This document shows positions 43,236-52,243 of a stretch of 64,000 bases of DNA, piece by piece (the stretch's first letter is position 1; each line of letters opens with the position of its first letter). The notes beneath the pieces are model-generated. The model was not told the DNA's origin. It did no database searches and saw nothing but the letters and a program-made list of their open reading frames with translations. Position numbers and translations under genes: made by a program. Location of the stretch: assembly GCF_900107205.1 (NCBI RefSeq), contig NZ_FNPC01000008.1, positions 1 to 64,000 of the forward strand, read 5' to 3'. Source of the DNA: Halopenitus persicus. GTDB lineage: Archaea; Halobacteriota; Halobacteria; Halobacteriales; Haloferacaceae.

Positions 43236-44009
43236 TCAGGAGAACTTCGTGTTGAGCTCGATGATGTTCGCGGCGCGTTGGACGCTGTCGGCGAGCTCGC
43301 CGTGAAGCCGCTCGTCGGTGACCCGGCTCGACGGCCCGGAAACGCTGATCGCGCCGAGGACCGTCTCGTCGCTCGTGACCGGCGCGGCGACGCATCGGAG
43401 CCCCTCGATGTTCTCCTCGTCGTCGGTGGCGTATCCGCGTTCGGCGACCCGGTCGAGCTCCTCGCGGAGCTCCTCCGGAGAGGTGATCGTGTTCGGCGTC
43501 TTTGGGGTGAACTCGATCGACTGCACGATCTCGTCGGTTCGATCGTTCGGGAGGTGCGTGAGGATCGATTTGCCGAGTGCCGTGGAGTACATCGGCTGCT
43601 GCATACCGACGTGTGAGACGGTCTCGACGGCCTGCTCGCCGGTCGCCTTGTACAGGTAGGACACCATTCCGTGTTCCTCAATGCCGAACTGGCTGATCTC
43701 GCTGGTCTCGGCCGCGAGACTATCGGCCTCGCTTTTGATGACCTCGTAGTTGCCGATCTGGCTGCGGACCGTCTCGGCCATATCGAGAACCTTGAGGCTG
43801 AGCCGATAGCCGTCGTCCTCCTTGACCAGCAGTTTGCGGTCCTCGAGCGTCCGGAGATGGCTATGGACGGTGCTCTTCGAGTGGCCGAGCTCCTCGGCGA
43901 TCTCCGTGACGGTCGTGTGGTCCTGCCGCTGGAGGACCTCGATGATGCTGAACGCTATTTCGACCGACTGTATCCGGCGACCGTGTGGCTCCTCCGATGG
44001 GGCATCCAT
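43236..44009 (-). CDS. IclR-family transcriptional regulator
   Basis: A 257-aa regulator. The N-terminal winged helix (residues about 15-70) contains SIIEVLQRQDHTTVTEIAEE and SKSTVHSHLRTLEDRKLLV. The C-terminal IclR effector domain shows HVGMQQPMYSTALGKSILTH and AISVSGPSSRVT. The ATG at 44009 is preferred over 44036 because the TATA box (44036-44043) lies 27-34 bases before it and overlaps the earlier ATG. Its promoter carries a perfect palindrome, suggesting autoregulation. It closes the catabolic island and is its only obvious regulator. Confidence 0.92.
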   Translation of the reverse strand: MDAPSEEPHGRRIQSVEIAFSIIEVLQRQDHTTVTEIAEELGHSKSTVHSHLRTLEDRKLLVKEDDGYRLSLKVLDMAETVRSQIGNYEVIKSEADSLAAETSEISQFGIEEHGMVSYLYKATGEQAVETVSHVGMQQPMYSTALGKSILTHLPNDRTDEIVQSIEFTPKTPNTITSPEELREELDRVAERGYATDDEENIEGLRCVAAPVTSDETVLGAISVSGPSSRVTDERLHGELADSVQRAANIIELNTKFS

Positions 44010-44035
44010 ATCGGGACCCTGCCTCTCCAGACCCA

Positions 44036-44043
44036 TAAATATG
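44036..44043 (-). promoter_or_regulatory. TATA box of iclR
   Basis: Minus-strand CATATTTA, 27-34 bases before the ATG at 44009, immediately next to the palindrome at 44043-44059. Confidence 0.65.
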
Positions 44044-44059
44044 TTCCCGCATCGGGAAC
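44043..44059. promoter_or_regulatory. Perfect 17-bp palindrome, probable IclR operator
   Basis: GTTCCCG-CAT-CGGGAAC is a perfect 7-bp inverted repeat with a 3-bp spacer. It abuts the TATA box of the iclR gene on the upstream (BRE) side, a position where binding would control recruitment of TFB/TBP. Imperfect copies occur at 27489-27505 and 27390-27406. Confidence 0.7.
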
Positions 44060-44882
44060 CAAAATCGGGACGCCGGAGATCGGCTGAAACCGGCCGCAAG
44101 TCGGTATTTGAGGGATCCGCGGAGCGAACCGGACGCGGCGTGCGCCGAGGTGCGGACCGATTCAGCGGCGGAACGAATCGCGTTTCCGGTTCTAACGTTC
44201 CCTGCTCGCGAACGAATCGGATAAAACGGCTGAGGGAACGTTTCAGTCAACTTGAGCCCGTCTCCAGCCGTATCATCGACCCTGATCGAAGCGGAATCGG
44301 GAGCACATAACCGAAACTCGGGGGTGGTGTTACATATCTACTTTTGTAAGCCAAACGGACGGAACGCGCCGACGATCGGCCGTGGTTCGCGACGGGGGAA
44401 TCCAAGTTCGGCGTCCAAAGGGAAACGACGAGCGGATCGAACGGCGGTCACGCTCGATCGGAGGCGATCGGGTCGAGGAGCGAGAACGACCGTCCCTCGG
44501 AAACGCCGACGAGTGAATATGTGTTTTGGTTATCTATTCGGATAAATATAAAATTTCCGTTATTAATATATCGTATAAAGATCGAGCCGAGTTCGTGCGT
44601 AACGTCGGTATAACCGATTTAAATGGCGATCTCCGGAATCCGTTCCGATCCGGAGACAACATCAGCTACTGCCGTGTATACCGTTATACTACGGTTTAAG
44701 GGTGGATACTTCCCTCACTCTACTTTTATATAATATTAAAAATATATAAGTATGATTTATATATTCAATATTTATCAATCGGGGGATTCGCCGAGGGACG
44801 TCACACGTATCTAACGAGGACCGACCGGACCGGAGCGACCGGGGCGAAGCGACCGAAAAAGAAGCGTGCCGCCGTCGCGTTT

Positions 44883-47528
44883 TCACTCGGCGTCGACGCG
44901 GACGATCACGGCGGCATCGTCTGCCTCGAGCAGCTCGCCGTCGCCCCGATACCGGCGGTCGGTCTCGACCGTGAACTCCTCGGGCGCCAGCTCGTGGCCG
45001 GCGGCGTGGAGCTCGCCGTCGACGAGCTCGTACTCGCCGGCCTCGATGGCGGCCTCGATGTCCGGCACGTCGCCGCCGTAGGCCGGGCCGACCGTCGCGT
45101 ACTCCAGATCGATCCCGGTCGTGACGGTCTCGACGGGCGCCTCGGCGTCGGGGTGGACGCGGAGGTCCTCGACGTGCATCACGCCGGTGACGTCGTCCTC
45201 GAAGCCGCGGACGTCGCCGTAGACCTCGACGACGTCGAGGGCGGCGTTGAGCGGGAGCTGCCGGTCGCTTTTGAACTTCCGGAGCGCGCCGACGACCGCC
45301 ATCGCGAGCTCGCCGGCGTCGTGGTCCGCCTCGAGCCCGAGCGGGTCGGGCCAGTCGGCGAGGTGGATCGACTCGGCGGCCGCGGGCGTCTCGCCGGACG
45401 CGCCGTCGGCCGCGCCGTCCGCGTACTCGTCGTGCCAGATCTCCTCGGTCACGTGGGCAAGCAGCGGCGCGAACAGCTTCAGGAACCGGCGGTGTGCCGT
45501 CCGGAGGGTGTACCGGGCCGAGGCGTCCTCCCGCTGTTTGGCGATCTCGAGGTAGTCGTCACAGAAGGTGCCCCAGAAGAACGTCCGGAGGCCGTCGCGG
45601 GCCTTCGAGAACTCCCGCCTCTCGAGGCGCTCCGTGAGCCGCTCGAGCTCCCGGTCGAGCTCCGCGAGCAGCCACCGGTCGAGCTCCGCGAGCTCGTCGG
45701 GCTGCTCCGGGTACGGCTCGGGGGCCAGCGACTCGACCAGCTTCGAGGCGTTCCAGAGCTTGCGGATGAGCTTCTCGCCCGCGCGCAGGCCCTTCTCCTG
45801 GTAGGGCAGGTCGTCGCCGATCGACGATCCGGCGGCCCAGAAGCGGGCGGCGTCGACGGGGAACTGCTCCATCACGGCGTCGGGATCGACGACGTTGCCC
45901 TTCGATTTCGACATCTTCTCGCGGTTCTCGTCGAGGACCATCCCGTTGATCATCGTCGACTCGAAGGGCACCTCGCCGGTGTGTTCGTAACACTTGATCA
46001 CCGTGTGGAACAGCCAGAAGGAGATGATGTCGTGGCCCTGCGGGCGGACGTCCATCGGGTAGATCTCCGGTCGGTCCATCGTGAACTCGCCGGCGGCCTC
46101 GTCCCAGTCCCAGCCGGCGTTGATGAGCGGCGTGAGCGAGGAGGTGGCCCAGGTGTCGAGCACGTCGTCCTCGGGAACGAACTCCTCGTGGCCGCACTCC
46201 GGGCAGGCGTCGACCGGCGGGTCGTCCGAGAGCGGATCGACCGGAAGGTCGTCCTTCGCGGCGATGATCTCCCGATCGCAGTCCGCGCAGTACCAGACCG
46301 GGAACGGGATGCCCGAGGAGCGCTGTCGGGAGATGAGCCAGTCCCACTGGAGCCCCTCGACCCAGTGTTCGTACCGGGTGAACATCTTCTCGGGGAACCA
46401 GTCCATCTCGCGGCCGGCCTGAAGGTACTCCTCGCGCTTGTCGAGGACCCGGATGTACCACTGCTCGGTGACGAGGAACTCCACGCCGACGCCGCAGCGC
46501 TCGTGGACGTTCACGGTGTGGGTGATCGCCCGGCGGTCCAGCAGCGCGCCCTCGTCCTCGAGGTCGCTCACGATCGCCTCGCGAGCCTCCGACGAGTGCA
46601 TCCCCTCGTAGGGGCCGGCGACGTCGGTGAGGTGGCCGGACTCGTCGATGGCGACGCGCAGGTCCAGGTCGTGGGCCTGGTACCACTCGATGTCGGTCTG
46701 GTCGCCGAAGGTACAACACATCACGATCCCGGATCCGGTCTCCATGTCGACCCGGTCGTCGGCGATGATCGGCACGTCGTGGCCGAACAGCGGGATCGTC
46801 GCCTCCCCGCCGACGAGGTGTTGGTTCTCGTCGTCGTCGGGGTGGACGAAGACGGCGACGCAGGCCGGCAGCAGCTCCGGTCGCGTCGTGGAGACGGTGA
46901 ACCCCTCCCCGGAGCCGGCGACGGTGAACTCGATATCGTGGAAGTGGGAGTCCTGCTCGTCGTCCTCGGTCTCGACCTGCGAGATGGCGGTCTCGCACTC
47001 GGGACACCAGATGGCGGGCGCCTGCTCGCGGTACTCGCGGCCCTCGTCGTAGAGGTCGACGAACGAGAGCTGGGAGACGCGCTGGACCTCGGGGGAGATG
47101 GTGCGGTAGGTGTTGTTCCAGTCGATCGACAGGCCCATCCCCTGCATCTTCTCGGTGAAGTCGGCCTCGTACTCCCGACAGACCTCCCGACACTTCCGCT
47201 GGAACTCGCGTCGCTCGAAGTCCTGATGGCGGATATCGAGCTCGCGCTCGGTCAGCCGCTCGGAGGCGATCCCGTTGTCGTCGTAGCCGAACGGGTAGAG
47301 GACGTCCCGGCCGTTCATTCGGTGGAACCGGGCGACGACGTCCTGGAGGATCGAGCCGTAGACGTGGCCCCAGTGGAGGTTGCCCGAGACGGTCGGCGGG
47401 GGCGTGTCGATCGCGAAGGCGGTGTCCGGGTCGGCGGTCTCCTCCGGATAGGCGAACGTCTCGTCGTCGACCCACCGGCGCTGCCAGCGCGCCTCGGCGG
47501 CGTCGGGGTCATACTCTCCGCTGGGCAT
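44883..47528 (-). CDS. valS: Valyl-tRNA synthetase
   Basis: An 881-aa class I aminoacyl-tRNA synthetase. The HIGH-type motif is PTVSGNLHWGHVYG and the KMSKS motif is REKMSKSKGNVVDPD. The editing domain includes TTRPELLPACVAVFVHP, with residue pattern as in ValRS, and zinc-binding pairs CADCDRE and CPECGHE are visible. The archaeal-type start MPSGEYDPDAAEARWQ fits. It lies 97 bases after pheT on the same strand, making a small synthetase cluster. Confidence 0.97.
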   Translation of the reverse strand: MPSGEYDPDAAEARWQRRWVDDETFAYPEETADPDTAFAIDTPPPTVSGNLHWGHVYGSILQDVVARFHRMNGRDVLYPFGYDDNGIASERLTERELDIRHQDFERREFQRKCREVCREYEADFTEKMQGMGLSIDWNNTYRTISPEVQRVSQLSFVDLYDEGREYREQAPAIWCPECETAISQVETEDDEQDSHFHDIEFTVAGSGEGFTVSTTRPELLPACVAVFVHPDDDENQHLVGGEATIPLFGHDVPIIADDRVDMETGSGIVMCCTFGDQTDIEWYQAHDLDLRVAIDESGHLTDVAGPYEGMHSSEAREAIVSDLEDEGALLDRRAITHTVNVHERCGVGVEFLVTEQWYIRVLDKREEYLQAGREMDWFPEKMFTRYEHWVEGLQWDWLISRQRSSGIPFPVWYCADCDREIIAAKDDLPVDPLSDDPPVDACPECGHEEFVPEDDVLDTWATSSLTPLINAGWDWDEAAGEFTMDRPEIYPMDVRPQGHDIISFWLFHTVIKCYEHTGEVPFESTMINGMVLDENREKMSKSKGNVVDPDAVMEQFPVDAARFWAAGSSIGDDLPYQEKGLRAGEKLIRKLWNASKLVESLAPEPYPEQPDELAELDRWLLAELDRELERLTERLERREFSKARDGLRTFFWGTFCDDYLEIAKQREDASARYTLRTAHRRFLKLFAPLLAHVTEEIWHDEYADGAADGASGETPAAAESIHLADWPDPLGLEADHDAGELAMAVVGALRKFKSDRQLPLNAALDVVEVYGDVRGFEDDVTGVMHVEDLRVHPDAEAPVETVTTGIDLEYATVGPAYGGDVPDIEAAIEAGEYELVDGELHAAGHELAPEEFTVETDRRYRGDGELLEADDAAVIVRVDAE

Positions 47529-47625
47529 TCTTGGGTGTCGATACCGCCGGTTGCCTGTTAAGCGCCTCGATCGGTACGGGGCGGCGGGCGTGTTCGGTCC
47601 GGCCTCCTCAAGCCCTCCTCGAACC

Positions 47626-49410
47626 CTACTCGAGCGCGTCCAGCCGGAACTCGAAGGCCGCCACCGGCAGCTCCAGATCGTGCTCGACGAGCACGGCGGG
47701 ATGAACCTCGCCGATCACGCCGACCCGCTCGCCGTCGATCTCGACCGCGGCGGTGCGGCCGTCGATGAAGGTCGGGTGGTCGGTCGGCGGCGTCGCGAGG
47801 TCGACGTCGAAGTCGCGACAGACCGCCTGCAGCCGGGCCTTCGCGTCCTCGTAGCTCGCGTCGGTCCGGGCGAGGACGGCCGCGACCGTCCGGCGCTCGG
47901 CGACCCGGGTGTTCTCCGCGTCGTCGCGCTCGGCTGCCAGCCCGATCTCGGCCAAGTCCTGCGGGTACGCCCGATGGGTGTTCCGCTCGAGGACCATCAG
48001 CAGCGAGGGGAGCGCCCACGTGCGCAGCTGCGTGTAGTCCTCGCTGTAGGGCTCGGTGATCGTGACCGGGTCGCCGCCGCCGAGGACCTCGGTCCCGGGA
48101 TCGACGCGCAGCCGGTCGTAGTTCTCCGGGCCGCTTATCATGTGGAAGTTGAGCAGGTCCTCGAACCCGAGCCCGACGAGGCTCGCGCGGGCGGCGTCCT
48201 CGAGCCGCGACCGGTCGTGGCGGCCGCCGACGGTTCCGACGTCGGGGTAGCGCGGCTCCAGGTCGTTGAACCCGTACGCGCGCCCGACGTCGTCCACGAG
48301 GTCGTAGGGGTGGAGCACGTCGACGCGATACGGCGGGATCTCGACGTCGTAGACGACCTCCTCGCCGAGCGTGTAGGTCGCGTCGAGCCCGGAGCGCTCG
48401 AAGAGGTCGACGACCTCGTCGGGGTCGAACGCGACGCCGATCGTCGACTCGATGCGCTCGTGGGAGACCGACTTCTCGGTCACCTCGAGGTCGGGCCGGA
48501 CGAGCGTCCGCCCGGCGCTGGGGTGGGGCGTGTCGGCGTCGGGGTCGTCGGCGCCGGCGTCTGGCGACGCCGAAGTGGCGCCAGCGGCGTCCGGATAGGC
48601 AACCTCGACGTCCTCGATCGTGGCGCCGCGGGCCGACAGCGCGTAACAGACGATCGCGAGCATTCGGTCGATCGTCCACTGGTCGGTTCCCGTCATTTCC
48701 ACCAGCAGCTCGCGGCTGCCCGCGGTCACCTCGGTCCGGCGGCCGTTGATGACCGGCGGGAACGAGAAGAGCCCGAGGTCGTCGTAGATCGCCGGGTAGC
48801 GATCGTACTCCGCGACGAGGTCCGCATAGGTGCGGCCGGTGTCGTGGTCCGCGAGCACGTCGGCGGGCGACATCTCGGCGTCGGAATCGAGCGGGACGAA
48901 CGTGTCGCCGTCGGGCGCGACCCCGCGGTAGGTGACGGTGTTTGCCTCGCCGTCGGTGCCGGCGCTGCCCTTGATCATCGCCAGGTCGTGGATGCCGATC
49001 GCGCCCTTGGCGCGCTTGCGGCCCATCGTCGCGTGGAGCTTCTCCTGGAGCTGGATGAGCGAGTCGAGCGCGTCGTCGTCGAGGTCCACGCCGCGAACGA
49101 TCGCGCCGGTGACGTACGGTCGCTCGTCGGGAACCGAGTCCGCGACCTCGATCGTCCAGTCGGCGTCGTTGGTGTCGGGAACGTGTACGCCGCGGGCGTC
49201 GCCGTAGTGGTACCGCAGCGACCTGGCGATCCCCTCGACCGAGAGCCGGTCGAGGCGGTCGGGAGCGAACTCGAGTTGCAGTTCCCCCTCCTCGGTCTCG
49301 CCCTCGAACTCCAGCCCGAGGGCGAACAGGTCGTCGATGAACTCCTCGTCGGTCTTCTCGTGGCCGGTCAGCTCGCGCAGCTCGTCGGGGTCGACGTCGA
49401 CGACGGGCAT
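47626..49410 (-). CDS. pheT: Phenylalanyl-tRNA synthetase beta subunit
   Basis: A 594-aa archaeal/eukaryal-type PheT, forming the (alpha beta)2 enzyme with PheS. It starts MPVVDVDPDELRELTGHEKT, with B3/4 editing-domain and B5 regions (KSVSHERIESTIGVAFDPDE) and the class II-like core AYGFNDLEPRYPDVG. The start codon overlaps the pheS stop by one base (TAATG), so translation is coupled. The length is normal for archaea. Confidence 0.97.
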   Translation of the reverse strand: MPVVDVDPDELRELTGHEKTDEEFIDDLFALGLEFEGETEEGELQLEFAPDRLDRLSVEGIARSLRYHYGDARGVHVPDTNDADWTIEVADSVPDERPYVTGAIVRGVDLDDDALDSLIQLQEKLHATMGRKRAKGAIGIHDLAMIKGSAGTDGEANTVTYRGVAPDGDTFVPLDSDAEMSPADVLADHDTGRTYADLVAEYDRYPAIYDDLGLFSFPPVINGRRTEVTAGSRELLVEMTGTDQWTIDRMLAIVCYALSARGATIEDVEVAYPDAAGATSASPDAGADDPDADTPHPSAGRTLVRPDLEVTEKSVSHERIESTIGVAFDPDEVVDLFERSGLDATYTLGEEVVYDVEIPPYRVDVLHPYDLVDDVGRAYGFNDLEPRYPDVGTVGGRHDRSRLEDAARASLVGLGFEDLLNFHMISGPENYDRLRVDPGTEVLGGGDPVTITEPYSEDYTQLRTWALPSLLMVLERNTHRAYPQDLAEIGLAAERDDAENTRVAERRTVAAVLARTDASYEDAKARLQAVCRDFDVDLATPPTDHPTFIDGRTAAVEIDGERVGVIGEVHPAVLVEHDLELPVAAFEFRLDALE

Positions 49411-50975
49411 TACCGCACCACCTCCGTCTCCCGCAGCAGTTCCAGGTCACACAGCGTCCCGTGCACGTCGCGGATGTCGTCGAAGCCGTACATCAACATC
49501 AACAGTCGCTCCAGGGCGAGCCCCCAGGCCATCACGTCGCACTCGACGCCGAGCGGACCCAGCACCTCCTCGCGGAACATCCCCGAGTTGCCGATCTCGA
49601 TGAGCTCGCCCGTCTCGGGGTGGCGGCCGAACAGCTCGAAGGAGGGTTCGGTGTAGGGGTTGTAGTGCGGTTTGAACTGCACGTCGGTGATCCCGAACTG
49701 CCGGTAGAACTCCTCGAAGGTGCCCATCAGGTCGCGCACCGAGAGGTCCTCGGCCATCACCCACCCCTCGATCTGGAAGAACTCCAGCAGGTGGGTCGGG
49801 TCGAGGGTGTCGTTGCGGTAGACCTTCTCGACCGAGAAGAACCGCTGGGGCGGCTCGAGGTCGCCGAGCGCGAACCCGGAGAGGTGCCGCATCGACAGCG
49901 AGGTGGTGTGGCCGCGCAGGTCGATCGCCCGCGCGACGTCCTCGGTCCACGGCGAGTGGTAGCCGTCGCCGTCCTCGCCCCAGCCCTCGCGGTGGGCACG
50001 CTCGACGCGGTCGAGCAGCCCCGGCGGGATCTCCTCCATCGGCGGGAGATCCAGCGCGAACTGGTCCCAGTGGGTCCGCGCGGGGTGGTCCTGTGGCATG
50101 AACAGGCAGTCGTTGATCCAGAACTCCGCGTCGGCGTGGGGACCCTCCATCTCCCGGAAGCCCATCCCGACGAGGACGTCCTTCACGCGGTCGGCGGTCT
50201 GCCGGAGGATGTGCTTCCGGCCGCCGGCGGCGGTCTCGGCGTCCGCCTCGACGTTGTACTCGGCGAACTCGACGTCCCGCCACTCGCCGCTCGTGAGCAG
50301 CTCCGGCGTGAGCCGGTCGACCGTCTCGGCCGTCTCGATCCCCTCCATCAGGGCGGTCACGCCGTCCTCCGAGAGGGCGACCGAGCGGACGGTCGACTCG
50401 CTGCGTTCGACGAGCCCGCGGCGTTCCAGGCTCTCGAGGACGTCGGCATCGACCGACTCGGGCGGTTGGACGGTGGTTTGCCGGTCGGCAGGCGTCCCGT
50501 CGGCGCCTTCCCGGTCGGCCGCCGCCGAGACGATCGCCTCGAGCGCGAGGGACTCGGGATCCTCGGCGGGGTCCATATCCGGGTCGGCAGTTATCTCGCC
50601 CGACTCGATGGTGCCGTAGCCCTTGCGGGCGTAGTTCGACAGGGCGATGTCGACCGCCGGTCCCTCGAGGTCGGCCCGGCCGATGACCTCGCCCATCGAC
50701 CGGGGAGCGTCGGCGGCGCCGGCGTCGAGGGCCGCCCGGTAGAGGCGGATCTCCGGCAGATCCGTTTCGACGTACTCGTGACCCTCGTCGGTGATTCTCA
50801 CCGAGACCCGGTCGGTCTCGCTGACCGCGAGCAGCCCCTCGTCCTCGAGCTGGAAGGCGGCCCGCGTGACGGTCTCGGGTTTCTCGTCGATCTCGGCCGC
50901 GAGATCGTCGATCGGTCGGTCGTCGGTCGCGCTCGCGGCCTCGAGGACCGCGAGTTGGGCTTCCGTGAGTCGCAT
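49410..50975 (-). CDS. pheS: Phenylalanyl-tRNA synthetase alpha subunit
   Basis: A 521-aa catalytic class II synthetase subunit. The N-terminal third holds winged-helix modules (MRLTEAQLAVLEAASATDD onwards) typical of archaeal/eukaryal PheS. The catalytic core shows motif 2 (FSVEKVYRNDTLDPTHLLEF), the Phe-site region (FKPHYNPYTEPSFELFG), and motif 3 (VMAWGLALERLLMLMYG). The ATG at 50975 matches the family start; the longer frame is not protein-like. Confidence 0.97.
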   Translation of the reverse strand: MRLTEAQLAVLEAASATDDRPIDDLAAEIDEKPETVTRAAFQLEDEGLLAVSETDRVSVRITDEGHEYVETDLPEIRLYRAALDAGAADAPRSMGEVIGRADLEGPAVDIALSNYARKGYGTIESGEITADPDMDPAEDPESLALEAIVSAAADREGADGTPADRQTTVQPPESVDADVLESLERRGLVERSESTVRSVALSEDGVTALMEGIETAETVDRLTPELLTSGEWRDVEFAEYNVEADAETAAGGRKHILRQTADRVKDVLVGMGFREMEGPHADAEFWINDCLFMPQDHPARTHWDQFALDLPPMEEIPPGLLDRVERAHREGWGEDGDGYHSPWTEDVARAIDLRGHTTSLSMRHLSGFALGDLEPPQRFFSVEKVYRNDTLDPTHLLEFFQIEGWVMAEDLSVRDLMGTFEEFYRQFGITDVQFKPHYNPYTEPSFELFGRHPETGELIEIGNSGMFREEVLGPLGVECDVMAWGLALERLLMLMYGFDDIRDVHGTLCDLELLRETEVVR

Positions 50976-51362
50976 ATGGTGAGTATATCTCGTGTGGTCG
51001 GCGTCGTCTCTCGTGCGTACGTTCGGCATCGTGAGGGTCGTAAGCGTTCCGTGTTCGGTCCGTGACCGGACACGAGCGGACACGAACGGACACGGGCGAG
51101 CCACGAACACGGTGCGCGCGGTTTCACCGCCTCGCTGCGGGACGTCCCACAGCAGGGCGGGTCCGCCACGCGCGGGTCAACGAAAGCCGAACTCGAACCC
51201 GAAGCCGGCGCGGTCACGGGCGGTCCGAACGGTGGCGGGTTCGAGTGCCATATCCGGGAGTGCGGTCGGCGACGATATAGGCGTTGTGCGTCGTCTCGGA
51301 CGCGACGTCGCTTCCCCTCCCGGAACCGACCCGCTTAATCCCGGGCCGTCCAACGCGGAGGT
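50976..51362. other. Divergent gap between pheS and hisA
   Basis: About 390 bases of GC-rich sequence containing both promoters. CTTAATC at 51333-51339 is a likely TATA element for hisA, and GGAGG at 51356 a ribosome-binding site. For pheS a TATA-like GATATACT at 50982-50990 is too close to the ATG to be certain. No gene or RNA was recognised. Confidence 0.45.
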
Positions 51363-52208
51363 ATGAGCGAGCGCGACGACGAGATCGACCGCGGGACCGA
51401 ATCCGGAGCCGAAGCCGGCACCGAATCCGGATCTGAACCCGGAGCCGAATCCGAGACCGGGACGTTCGCGGACGGGTTCGCCGTGATCCCGGCAGTTGAC
51501 GTCCAGGACGGCGAGGTGGTCCAGCTCGTGCAGGGCGAGCGCGGAACCGGCAAGCGATACGGCGACCCGGTCGCGGCGGCCGAGCGATGGATCGACGAGG
51601 GCGCGGAGGCGCTGCACCTGGTTGACCTGGACGGCGCCTTCGAAGGGGAGCGCGTCAACGCGCCGGCGTTCGAGGCGATCGTCGACGCGGTGGGCGACGA
51701 GGTCGACCTCCAGCTCGGCGGCGGCATTCGCACCGCCGCGGACGCCCGCTCGCTGCTCGATCTCGGGATCGATCGCGTCATCCTCGGCACCGCGGCCGTG
51801 GAGAACCCGCCGATCGTGGAGACGATCGCCGAGACGCATCCCGGAACGGTCGTGGTGAGCCTCGACGCGAAGGACGGCGAGGTCGTCGTCTCGGGATGGA
51901 CCGAGTCGACCGGCCTCGACCCGGCCGCGGCGGCGGCGCGCTACGAGTCGCTAGGCGCGGGCGCGATCCTCTTCACGAACGTCGACGTCGAGGGGCAGCT
52001 CGAGGGGATCGACCGCGCGGCCGTCGAGGCGGTCGTGGACGCGGTCGACGTTCCGGTGATCGCCTCCGGCGGGGTGGCAAGCCTCGACGACGTGGTCGCG
52101 CTGCGGGAGGCCGGCGCGGCCGCGGTCGTGATCGGCACGGCGTTGTACGAGGGGACGTTCACGCTCCGGGAGGCGCAGCGAGCCGCCGCCGGCGACGGCG
52201 CGGAATGA
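51363..52208 (+). CDS. hisA: Phosphoribosylformimino-5-aminoimidazole carboxamide ribotide isomerase
   Basis: A 281-aa TIM-barrel of histidine synthesis, isomerising ProFAR to PRFAR. The first catalytic Asp is in FAVIPAVDVQDGEVVQL and the second in LFTNVDVEGQLEG. Phosphate-binding loops are LQLGGGIRTAADA and VIASGGVASLDDV. A 35-residue N-terminal extension rich in Glu/Ser/Gly, encoded by 12-base repeats (51396-51455), precedes the barrel and is absent from most HisA. The start at 51363 has a ribosome-binding site; a later start cannot be excluded but no in-frame ATG lies between. Confidence 0.95.
   Translation: MSERDDEIDRGTESGAEAGTESGSEPGAESETGTFADGFAVIPAVDVQDGEVVQLVQGERGTGKRYGDPVAAAERWIDEGAEALHLVDLDGAFEGERVNAPAFEAIVDAVGDEVDLQLGGGIRTAADARSLLDLGIDRVILGTAAVENPPIVETIAETHPGTVVVSLDAKDGEVVVSGWTESTGLDPAAAAARYESLGAGAILFTNVDVEGQLEGIDRAAVEAVVDAVDVPVIASGGVASLDDVVALREAGAAAVVIGTALYEGTFTLREAQRAAAGDGAE
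51396..51455 (+). repeat. 12-bp repeats encoding the HisA N-terminal extension
   Basis: Five consecutive 12-base units of the form ACCGAATCCGGA with substitutions start at 51396. They translate to a four-residue periodicity (G-T-E-S, G-A-E-A and variants). They keep frame and so only lengthen the acidic tail. Confidence 0.8.
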
Positions 52209-52243
52209 GCGGACACGTGGAGTGAACCGCGAAAGCCGCGCGA

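Larger units (their letters stand above)
44010..44882. other. Long non-coding gap between iclR and valS with AT-rich core
   Basis: About 870 bases. The first 90 hold the iclR promoter and operator. The stretches 44521-44580 and 44690-44800 are strongly AT-rich, unlike neighbouring DNA, with many TATA-like sequences. A-run 44856-44860 (T-run on the minus strand) 20-odd bases after the valS stop is a plausible terminator. No open frame here looks like a protein; a 97-codon plus frame from 44252 is not convincing. Confidence 0.5.

Noticed and set aside
44252-44545. 97-codon plus-strand frame between iclR and valS
   Set aside because: Composition is unlike a haloarchaeal protein (basic, Arg-rich), with no promoter and no family resemblance.
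51177-51839. Minus-strand frame with Gly-Phe repeats opposite hisA
   Set aside because: It mirrors the HisA acidic repeats in the opposite strand; HisA itself is unmistakable.
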